Below, piece after piece: positions 1 through 5,319 of a stretch of DNA of 5,736 nucleotides. Every line of letters begins with the position of its first letter. The stretch's first letter is position 1. Source of the stretch: Mucilaginibacter sp. (GTDB taxonomy: Bacteria > Bacteroidota > Bacteroidia > Sphingobacteriales > Sphingobacteriaceae). A program made the position numbers and the translations under genes. The stretch is taken from assembly GCA_019235595.1 (NCBI GenBank), contig JAFAKI010000198.1, positions 1 through 5,736 on the forward strand, in the 5' to 3' direction. Under the pieces are notes generated by a model. It was not told the DNA's origin. It saw only the letters and a list, made by a program, of their open reading frames with translations, and ran no database searches.

Positions 1-1966
1 CGCTATTAAAACTATAAGCTATCAGCAATTTGAATCACAAATACTAAAAAATCATGACGCTGAAAAACTGGTTGCCTATAAGAACGGCGATTTGGTTATA
101 GTAGAAGTTTATATTAAGAAAGATGCCCTTAACAAACAGCTATATAACGATGTTCGTGATCAAAAATCGATTACGGGCGGTACAAATAATGGACCGCAAT
201 ATCAGTTTACCGATGCTTCTTATGAGAGTTTGAAGCAAACTGTAAGCGCAGCTGAAAAAGATCTTCCGGATGCACAAAAAACGCCAATTGAGTTTACCCA
301 GCATGAAAGCATATTAGGAAACTGGCTGGTGCAAGGCATCATTATGGTGGTGCTGTTTGCAGCGGTCTGGATATTCATTATGCGCCGTATGTCTGGTAGC
401 AGCGGCGGCGGACCGGGCGGACAGATATTCAATATCGGTAAATCAAAAGCTACCCTGTTTGATAAAGAAGCACAAGTATCGGTTACTTTTAATGATGTAG
501 CCGGTTTGGAAGAAGCAAAACAGGAGGTGATGGAAATCGTCGATTTCCTTAAAAATCCTAAAAAATATACTAACCTGGGTGGTAAAATTCCTAAAGGCGC
601 ACTTTTGATTGGTTCACCAGGTACAGGTAAAACCCTGCTGGCTAAGGCAGTTGCGGGTGAAGCGCAGGTGCCGTTCTTCTCACTTTCAGGGTCCGACTTT
701 GTGGAAATGTTTGTGGGCGTAGGTGCATCACGTGTGCGCGACTTGTTCCGCCAGGCAAAAGACAAAGCGCCGTGTATCATATTTATCGATGAAATTGATG
801 CTATCGGCCGTGCCCGTGGCAAAAATAATATCGTGGGCGGTAACGACGAACGCGAAAATACGTTGAACCAGTTATTAGTTGAGATGGATGGTTTCGGTAC
901 AGACTCAGGTATTATCATCCTGGCTGCAACCAACCGCCCGGACGTATTAGATTCTGCTTTATTGCGCCCCGGTCGTTTCGACAGGCAGGTGTCTATCGAT
1001 AAACCTGACCTGCTTGGCCGTGAGCAAATATTTAAAGTTCATCTGAAGCCGGTTAAACTGGCCGAAGGTGTCGACGCCAAAAAATTATCGGCTCAAACTC
1101 CGGGTTTTGCTGGAGCTGAAATTGCCAACGTTTGTAACGAAGCAGCCTTAATCGCTGCCCGTAAAAACAAAGAGGCAGTTGATATGCAGGATTTTCAGGA
1201 TGCTATCGACCGTGTAATTGGTGGTTTGGAGAAAAAGAACAAGATCATATCACCAGAAGAAAAACGCATCGTTGCCTATCACGAAGCTGGTCACGCCATT
1301 GCGGGCTGGTTTTTGGAGCACGCTGATCCGCTGGTTAAAGTATCCATTGTTCCACGCGGTGTTGCTGCTTTGGGTTATGCCCAATATCTGCCCAAAGAAC
1401 AATTCTTGTATACTACCGAGCAATTGGAAGACGGTATGTGTATGACATTGGGCGGACGAGTGGCCGAAGATATTACATTTGGCAAGATATCAACCGGTGC
1501 GCAGAATGATTTGGAGAGAATAACCAAATTAGCGTATGCTATGGTGACTATCTATGGCATGAACGACAAGGTGGGAAATATATCCTTTAACGATACGCAG
1601 GGTGAGTACCAGTTTAATAAGCCTTATTCGGAAAGAACATCCGAATTAATTGATGCCGAGGTGCGTAACCAGATCACACTGATGTACGATCGTACTAAAA
1701 AACTGCTTATTGATAAACGTGAAGGTCTTGAAAAATTGGCGAACAAGCTGCTGGAAAAAGAAATATTATTTCAGTCAGATTTGGAAGAAATATTGGGCAA
1801 ACGTCCGTTTGATCACCGCACCACTTATGATGAATTTGTAAATGGCCCGGAAGGTGGCAACCAGGACGCTGCTGCCGGAAACCTGGTACACGAAGGCGTT
1901 GCTGACCATTCGGGAACATTCAACAGGAACCCTGAAGAAAAAGACGCCAAAGGCGATAAAGAATAA
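1..1966 (+). CDS. ftsH: ATP-dependent zinc metalloprotease FtsH, 5'-truncated by the window edge
   Basis: FtsH is a membrane-anchored AAA+ protease that unfolds and degrades membrane and some soluble proteins as a hexamer. The reading frame is open from base 2, so the gene starts outside the window; 654 residues are visible (numbered from Ala at base 2). Seen in order: the end of the periplasmic FtsH_ext domain (about 1-100), the second membrane helix (about 108-127), a Gly/Ser-rich linker, Walker A GSPGTGKT (204-211), pore motif FVGVG, Walker B IIFIDE (Asp263, Glu264), the second region of homology with TNRPDVLD and RPGRFDR, the zinc site HEAGH (427-431) and a likely third zinc ligand Asp503 in TGAQND. 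The tail after about 600 is polar and acidic. A complete family member in this phylum is roughly 690 residues, so probably only about 40 N-terminal residues, including the first membrane helix, are missing. All catalytic motifs are intact and no frameshift is seen. The TTG at 92 is not the start, because the preceding 30 codons continue the same domain. Confidence 0.97.
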   Translation, partial: AIKTISYQQFESQILKNHDAEKLVAYKNGDLVIVEVYIKKDALNKQLYNDVRDQKSITGGTNNGPQYQFTDASYESLKQTVSAAEKDLPDAQKTPIEFTQHESILGNWLVQGIIMVVLFAAVWIFIMRRMSGSSGGGPGGQIFNIGKSKATLFDKEAQVSVTFNDVAGLEEAKQEVMEIVDFLKNPKKYTNLGGKIPKGALLIGSPGTGKTLLAKAVAGEAQVPFFSLSGSDFVEMFVGVGASRVRDLFRQAKDKAPCIIFIDEIDAIGRARGKNNIVGGNDERENTLNQLLVEMDGFGTDSGIIILAATNRPDVLDSALLRPGRFDRQVSIDKPDLLGREQIFKVHLKPVKLAEGVDAKKLSAQTPGFAGAEIANVCNEAALIAARKNKEAVDMQDFQDAIDRVIGGLEKKNKIISPEEKRIVAYHEAGHAIAGWFLEHADPLVKVSIVPRGVAALGYAQYLPKEQFLYTTEQLEDGMCMTLGGRVAEDITFGKISTGAQNDLERITKLAYAMVTIYGMNDKVGNISFNDTQGEYQFNKPYSERTSELIDAEVRNQITLMYDRTKKLLIDKREGLEKLANKLLEKEILFQSDLEEILGKRPFDHRTTYDEFVNGPEGGNQDAAAGNLVHEGVADHSGTFNRNPEEKDAKGDKE

Positions 1967-1970
1967 TTTT

Positions 1971-2054
1971 AAGTCCCAAGTCGAGAGTCTTAAGTCTTGA
2001 GTTTCCAAAAAGAAACAATATGACTTAAGACTTTTAACTTTATACTCCAGACTT
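1971..2054. repeat. Palindromic AAGTC/GACTT intergenic element
   Basis: This element fills nearly the whole gap between ftsH and the LUD gene. Its left half repeats AAGTC (1971-1975, 1978-1982, 1992-1996, plus AGTC at 1986-1989). Its right half repeats the complement GACTT (2022-2026, 2029-2033, 2050-2054). The core is a perfect 11-base inverted repeat, AGTCTTAAGTC at 1986-1996 with GACTTAAGACT at 2022-2032. Inside the loop a second stem, GTTTC 2001-2005 with GAAAC 2012-2016, closes on a CAAAAA loop. The outer words pair imperfectly. The transcript should fold into one long hairpin. Only T4 follows the stem (2032-2035), so it is a poor intrinsic terminator. It looks like a copy of a dispersed intergenic palindrome, but copy number cannot be judged from one window. 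Confidence 0.7.
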
Positions 2055-2059
2055 CAACA

Positions 2060-2698
2060 ATGAGGGATATTACAACATCAAAAGAAAAGCTGCTGAAAAA
2101 GATCCGCAAAGCTTTGCTGGAGAAAAGGGATAACCCTTACCCTAACCTTGAAGATCTTCCCCATTATCCCTCTAACGAAGAGTTACTCGAAGTGGTTTTT
2201 GCGCAGGAATTTACCGCAGTGTCGGGTCAATTTATTTTTTGTGAGGACGAAGTGCAGGTGATTGAAAACCTGTTGAATCTGGCCGATCAACACAAATGGC
2301 ATAAAATATACTGCTGGGAACCTGCTTTGCAGGATGTGCTGACACGTTACGATTTCCCCTACTTTGAGACAGATAAAGATTTTGAGCAAGCCGAAGTCGG
2401 CATTACTTTGTGCGAAGCCTTAGTTGCACGTAATGGCAGTATTCTGCTATCTAACGCCGATATGGCGGGGCGCCGGTTGAGTATTTATCCTCCTGTACAT
2501 ATTGTTTTGGCTTATTCCTCGCAGTTGGTTCTCGACCTGAAAGATGGTTTTAAACTGATTAAAGAAAAATACAATAGCCAATTACCTTCAATGATTACCG
2601 CAGTAACAGGCCCAAGCCGCACTGCCGACATTGAAAAAACACTGGTACTGGGTGCTCATGGTCCTAAAGAGCTTTTCGTATTTTTACTTGATGGGTAA
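2060..2698 (+). CDS. LUD-domain protein (LutC/YkgG-like)
   Basis: This 212-residue protein is a stand-alone LUD domain, the fold of LutC/YkgG, a component of the LutABC L-lactate oxidation complex. Family marks are a charged helical N-terminus (1-25), the GIT-containing stretch and RNGSILL (about 114-130), PPVHIVL (144-150), GPSRTADIE (184-192) and LGAHGPKEL (197-205). The length is normal for LutC-type proteins. No membrane helix or signal peptide is seen, so it should be cytosolic. LutA- and LutB-type iron-sulfur partners are not in the window, so a role in lactate oxidation is not shown and the true substrate is open. The ATG at 2060 is the first start after the palindromic element, and no Shine-Dalgarno sequence precedes it. 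No promoter is evident in the 93-base gap, which suggests transcription with ftsH. In my recollection a LUD gene next to ftsH is common in Bacteroidota. The gene symbol is left empty because lutC function is unproven. Confidence 0.88.
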   Translation: MRDITTSKEKLLKKIRKALLEKRDNPYPNLEDLPHYPSNEELLEVVFAQEFTAVSGQFIFCEDEVQVIENLLNLADQHKWHKIYCWEPALQDVLTRYDFPYFETDKDFEQAEVGITLCEALVARNGSILLSNADMAGRRLSIYPPVHIVLAYSSQLVLDLKDGFKLIKEKYNSQLPSMITAVTGPSRTADIEKTLVLGAHGPKELFVFLLDG

Positions 2699-2717
2699 AG
2701 GACAGGGATTATTCCAG

Positions 2718-2748
2718 GCTTTTCCACAAGAAAAAATGCTTTTCCACA
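2718..2748. promoter_or_regulatory. Exact 11-base direct repeat, 20-base period (possible operator)
   Basis: GCTTTTCCACA occurs at 2718-2728 and again at 2738-2748. The start-to-start distance of 20 bases puts both copies on nearly the same face of the helix. They lie about 35-70 bases upstream of the probable -7 element at 2782-2789, a typical place for an activator site. One possibility is a binding site for the NarL-type regulator encoded at 4652-5290. Alternatively, the TTTTCCACA part of each copy fits the relaxed DnaA box TTWTNCACA. The repeat is certain; the function is inference. Confidence 0.5.
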
Positions 2749-2753
2749 CAAAA

Positions 2754-2771
2754 TACCGTTAAAACACGGTA
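2754..2771. repeat. Short inverted repeat in the signalling-operon leader
   Basis: TACCGT (2754-2759) and ACGGTA (2766-2771) form a perfect 6-base inverted repeat around a 6-base spacer. No T run follows, so it is unlikely to be a terminator for the LUD gene. It lies just upstream of the putative -7 element, where a repressor or activator could bind, but a repeat this short is also expected by chance. Confidence 0.3.
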
Positions 2772-2781
2772 AACATTTTCA

Positions 2782-2789
2782 TTTCTTTG
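2782..2789 (+). promoter_or_regulatory. Putative Bacteroidota -7 promoter element
   Basis: TTTCTTTG followed by CA matches the phylum's TAnnTTTG -7 consensus with one mismatch (T for A in the second position). It would place transcription start near 2795 and give a leader of about 40-45 bases before the ATG at 2839. No convincing TTG-type -33 element is found at the expected distance, so the call is tentative. It is the best match in the 140-base gap before the four-gene operon. Confidence 0.35.
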
Positions 2790-2796
2790 CACGTAT

Positions 2797-2820
2797 ATTC
2801 GGGGCATTATTCACCCCAAT
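2797..2820 (+). promoter_or_regulatory. Possible leader hairpin before the small Cys-tailed gene
   Basis: ATT-C-GGGG (2797-2804) can pair with CCCCAAT (2814-2820) with the C at 2800 bulged and a 9-base loop. If transcription starts near 2795, this hairpin sits at the very 5' end of the mRNA, where it could stabilise the transcript. It ends 18 bases before the start codon and so need not block translation. Confidence 0.3.
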
Positions 2821-2838
2821 CCCTAACCCAGAAAAACT

Positions 2839-3192
2839 ATGGCCTCACCCATCGATCCCACATTAGCTAAGAGCTTAATTCAGGAATTTCAGACACAAAA
2901 CTCATCCGCCTCAGGACCAGGCTTAACTACTCCGGATGGATCATTTATTAATGGTTATTTTATAGACAGGCAAAGTTTAGAGACCATGCTTAGCGACCCA
3001 AATGTTGCTGGCGTACATGTTGAGTACGCTAAGCACCCTGATTTTATTGGCCAGCCTGTAAATGTTTTTACTATTATATTAGTTGGAGCGGTACCAAATA
3101 CCGATATTGACGCAACTACTGTATACAAAAGCAGCGGTGACTATTTTGACCAATTGCCACCGTGTCCGCCTATTTGTTGTAATTTGTTGTAA
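2839..3192 (+). CDS. Small conserved-looking protein with C-terminal PPCPPICC tail, unknown function
   Basis: I do not assign a function or family name. The 117-residue product has no signal peptide or membrane helix. It starts with a polar, Ser/Gly-rich segment (1-35), then has a mixed alpha/beta-looking core: DRQSLETMLSDPN (43-55), a helix that may be followed by strands GVHVEYA (58-64) and VNVFTIILVGAV (74-85). It closes with an Asp/Thr/Tyr-rich stretch and a tail holding all its cysteines: P107, P108, C109, P110, P111, C113, C114, three residues before the end. Such a tail could bind metal, be redox active or be processed. The ATG at 2839 is the first plausible start after the leader and no Shine-Dalgarno sequence is seen. 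The stop lies 6 bases before the seven-helix protein gene, so the two are almost surely co-transcribed. A separate role unrelated to signalling remains possible. Confidence 0.8.
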   Translation: MASPIDPTLAKSLIQEFQTQNSSASGPGLTTPDGSFINGYFIDRQSLETMLSDPNVAGVHVEYAKHPDFIGQPVNVFTIILVGAVPNTDIDATTVYKSSGDYFDQLPPCPPICCNLL

Positions 3193-3198
3193 GATAAA

Positions 3199-3843
3199 AT
3201 GGGATATGTAAGTTTAGCGTCTACTCTTATCATCACAATATTGGGCATGGTTCGTTTCAAAAAACTGACCATGCCCTTCAAAATATTAATTGTTTGGCTG
3301 GCGATAGATTTTTTATTAGACGCAAGCAATTCATGGATCATATCTAAATACAAGAATAACGCGCGTCTGTCGAATGTGCTGTGTATAGGCGAATATATTT
3401 TTTACGTTGTTATTTATTACTATCTATTCAGGAGCAAAATTATCCGAAGGTTTATACTCGTCAGTATAGGACTGTTTCTTGTTTTTTTCTTCATAAATGC
3501 CTTGTTTTTGCAGCCATTTACCAGTGTATTCCCTACAAATGCAATTATGACTGCCGAAATATTATATGTATTATTGGCTATTTTATTGTTTAAGCAAATG
3601 CTGCAATATCCATTGCAAGTGAATATCATGAAGCAAAGCGTTTTTTGGTTCAATACGGCTATTTTGTTTTTTTCAACAACCATGTTTTTAAACCTTAGTC
3701 TTATGAACTATTATCGTAAATACCATCCTGAAAATATATCGTTGATTGTAATCTTTTGGTACAGTATCGATATTATTTTTAACATATTGTTGGGTATCGG
3801 TATTTTGAATAATAAAAAAGAAGAACTAACTGCTAACGTTTAA
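3199..3843 (+). CDS. Seven-helix integral membrane protein, putative sensory partner of the kinase
   Basis: This 214-residue protein is almost entirely membrane-embedded. Likely helices are at about 3-19, 26-46, 59-77, 84-104, 114-132, 147-169 and 180-203. Basic residues follow helix 1 (RFKK, 19-22), helix 3 (R78, K80, R83, R84) and helix 7 (KK, 206-207). By the positive-inside rule this predicts an outside N-terminus and an inside C-terminus. There are no soluble domains and no transporter or enzyme motif I recognise. Polar or charged residues inside helices (D37, D41, E65, E120, D191) could form a ligand or ion site. It sits between the small Cys-tailed gene (6-base gap) and a kinase lacking its own sensor (14-base gap), so I infer a receptor or kinase-regulating role. 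The DNA is much more A+T-rich than ftsH, at least partly because of Phe/Ile/Leu/Tyr codons. A structural role or transport remains possible. Confidence 0.82.
   Translation: MGYVSLASTLIITILGMVRFKKLTMPFKILIVWLAIDFLLDASNSWIISKYKNNARLSNVLCIGEYIFYVVIYYYLFRSKIIRRFILVSIGLFLVFFFINALFLQPFTSVFPTNAIMTAEILYVLLAILLFKQMLQYPLQVNIMKQSVFWFNTAILFFSTTMFLNLSLMNYYRKYHPENISLIVIFWYSIDIIFNILLGIGILNNKKEELTANV
3243..3276 (+). repeat. Strong hairpin inside the seven-helix gene
   Basis: GGGCATGGT (3243-3251) pairs perfectly with ACCATGCCC (3268-3276). After a G-U pair and one mismatch, GTTT (3254-3257) pairs with AAAC (3262-3265) around a CAAA loop. The hairpin starts 45 bases into the coding region and is the most G+C-rich spot in an A+T-rich gene. 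It could tune translation or mark an mRNA processing point between the small gene and the membrane protein gene, but a 9-base pairing of this kind can also occur by chance. Confidence 0.4.
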
Positions 3844-3857
3844 TACTAATTCGATCT

Positions 3858-4652
3858 GTGAAAGATGATGGTATCAATTTAGTTGTCATCGCGGCAAGTT
3901 TATTACTTGCGCTTCTGGTATGTTCTGTGGTATACTTTGTTGTTTTATACCGGAATAAGCAACTAAAAAACAAAAAGGAACAAGAAGAGTTAGAGGCTAA
4001 TTTTCGTCAGGAGCTTTTAAAAACACAATTAGAGGTTCAGGAGGAAACGTTAAACTATATCAGCAGCGAGATTCATGATAATATTACCCAGATACTCTCT
4101 TTTGTAAAGCTAACACTTGGAAGTATTGCATCGGGTATCGAAGAGGGGAAAAAAACAAAGATAATAGAGACGCGCGAATTGGTAGCCCAAACTATTACCG
4201 ACTTGCGTGATTTATCAAAAAGCCTGAGCTTTGAGCACATAGCATCACAGGGGTTGATCAGAACCATCGAAAAAGAGGTTGAGCGTGTAAATAAAAGCGG
4301 GCTTATTGAGATATCGCTTGAACAGGAGGGTAATTCCTATTCGCTTGGCGAACAAAGAGAGCTGGTATTGTTTAGAATATTCCAGGAAACGCTGAATAAT
4401 ACACTTAAACACGCGGGGGCTAAACATTTGAAAATCATGTTGCAATATGATACCGATTTGTTTATTTTAACCCTCAAAGATGACGGTTCTGGTTTTTCGG
4501 CCGAAACACTTGAGAATAAGAGTGGTTCGGGACTGAGAAACATAGAAAACAGGGCATCCCTGATAGGCGGAACTGCGACGATTGACAGTTCGCCTGGCAA
4601 GGGATGTAATATAAAAGTTGTCCTAAACCCTTTAAAACAACAATTATACTGA
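3858..4652 (+). CDS. Minimal sensor histidine kinase, HisKA_3 (NarX/DesK-like) type
   Basis: This 264-residue kinase should autophosphorylate on His and pass the phosphate to the regulator encoded next to it. It has five residues, then one membrane helix (6-31), a basic cytoplasmic flank and a charged probable coiled coil (34-66). The H box ISSEIHDNITQ has phosphoacceptor His73, and the HDxxxQ arrangement (73-78) is linked to phosphatase activity in this class. The HATPase_c domain follows: N box FQETLNN (175-181), DDGSGF (208-213), GSGLRNI (223-229), and a closing strand with PGKG (246-249). There is no periplasmic, PAS, GAF or TPR sensor region, so the signal probably comes through the membrane helix from a partner, most plausibly the seven-helix protein 14 bases upstream. 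The start is GTG at 3858: the frame is closed by a stop at 3834-3836 and no ATG lies between it and the membrane helix. Its stop overlaps the next start by one base (TGATG), suggesting translational coupling. Confidence 0.93.
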   Translation: MKDDGINLVVIAASLLLALLVCSVVYFVVLYRNKQLKNKKEQEELEANFRQELLKTQLEVQEETLNYISSEIHDNITQILSFVKLTLGSIASGIEEGKKTKIIETRELVAQTITDLRDLSKSLSFEHIASQGLIRTIEKEVERVNKSGLIEISLEQEGNSYSLGEQRELVLFRIFQETLNNTLKHAGAKHLKIMLQYDTDLFILTLKDDGSGFSAETLENKSGSGLRNIENRASLIGGTATIDSSPGKGCNIKVVLNPLKQQLY

Positions 4653-5290
4653 TGGAGGACCCCATCCGGATAGCACTTGTAGACGATCACCGCTTGTTCA
4701 GAAGCGGTATTGCTTCGCTTATAGAGGATTTTGGCCGCTACACAATCATATTCCAGGCCGGCGATGGCGAGGAGATGATAAGGAAGATCAATCCTAAAAA
4801 TAAGCCGCATATTATCCTATTGGACATCAGCATGCCCAAAATGAATGGCATAGTTACCGCCAAATGGCTCAGGGATAATCACCCGGATATCAATATCATC
4901 GTTTTATCCATGTTTGAAGATGCCGAAAAGGTATTGACCATGGTACGCATGGGGGTTAAAGGGTATTTACTAAAAGATTCCGAACCACATGAATTTGAGG
5001 ATGCGCTCACCAGGGTTGCGCGAAGTGAAGTGTACTATCCTGAGTTTGTTACCCGCCATTTGGTTGATAGTATCAACATCGACTATAACCTGATCAAACT
5101 AAACAGCCGCGAGGTGGAGTTTTTGAAACTGGCTGCTACAGAACTCACCTATAAAGAGATTGCCGACCACATGTGCATCAGCTCGCGCACTGTAGACGGC
5201 TACCGCGATCAGCTTTTTGAAAAACTGCAGATAAAAAGCAGGATCGGCCTCGTACTTTATGCCATAAAACATAAGTTGATAGATTTGTAA
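4652..5290 (+). CDS. NarL/FixJ-family response regulator (REC + LuxR-type HTH)
   Basis: This 212-residue DNA-binding regulator is the expected target of the adjacent kinase. The receiver domain (about 5-122) has the acidic pair Asp11/Asp12, phosphoacceptor Asp58 in LLDISMP, Ser86 at the switch Thr/Ser position and Lys108 in LLKD, so all required residues are present. The C-terminal LuxR-type helix-turn-helix (about 148-210) has LNSREVEFLKL, the family pattern TYKEIADHMCISSRTVDGYR (166-185), and LQIKSRIGLVLYAIKH. The length is standard for the family. The ATG at 4652 shares its first base with the kinase stop codon. The targets are unknown. Autoregulation of the operon through the direct repeat at 2718-2748 is a reasonable but untested idea. 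Confidence 0.96.
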   Translation: MEDPIRIALVDDHRLFRSGIASLIEDFGRYTIIFQAGDGEEMIRKINPKNKPHIILLDISMPKMNGIVTAKWLRDNHPDINIIVLSMFEDAEKVLTMVRMGVKGYLLKDSEPHEFEDALTRVARSEVYYPEFVTRHLVDSINIDYNLIKLNSREVEFLKLAATELTYKEIADHMCISSRTVDGYRDQLFEKLQIKSRIGLVLYAIKHKLIDL

Positions 5291-5313
5291 TTTGCTAATA
5301 TTTTTAGCAAATT
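5289..5313 (+). terminator. A+T-rich hairpin between the response regulator and the radical SAM gene
   Basis: AATTTGCTAA (5289-5298) and TTAGCAAATT (5304-5313) form a perfect 10-base stem with a 5-base loop. The stem begins in the regulator's stop codon and ends 6 bases before the next ATG. Only two G-C pairs are present and no long T run follows, so termination would be weak. It could instead be a partial terminator or a structure that limits initiation on the radical SAM gene. The symmetric sequence would act in the same way on both strands. Confidence 0.4.
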
Positions 5314-5319
5314 TGCTCT

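Noticed and set aside
92..94. TTG as the start codon of ftsH
   Set aside because: The frame is open to base 2 and the 30 preceding codons continue the periplasmic domain; the true start lies before the window.
220..933. Long minus-strand open frame of 237 codons
   Set aside because: It lies antisense to the FtsH AAA+ domain, its translation resembles no family, and the sense-strand motifs fully explain the DNA.
1986..2035. Intrinsic terminator after ftsH
   Set aside because: The stem is long, but only four T residues overlap its end and the wider repeated-word pattern fits an intergenic palindromic element better.
2754..2771. Intrinsic terminator for the LUD gene
   Set aside because: The stem has only 6 pairs and no T run follows it.
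2699..2838. Replication origin suggested by DnaA-box-like words
   Set aside because: Only two relaxed matches and one one-mismatch match occur in 140 bases, with no unwinding-type repeat cluster and no dnaA or dnaN nearby. The direct repeat is kept as a finding, but not as an origin.
3381..3593. Overlapping + strand frame of 70 codons with many cysteines
   Set aside because: It is an out-of-frame reading of the seven-helix gene, and its composition is just what frame-shifted Phe/Tyr/Ile-rich membrane codons give.
4337..4810. Minus-strand open frame of 157 codons across the kinase-regulator junction
   Set aside because: It is antisense to two well-supported genes and its translation shows no domain-like pattern.
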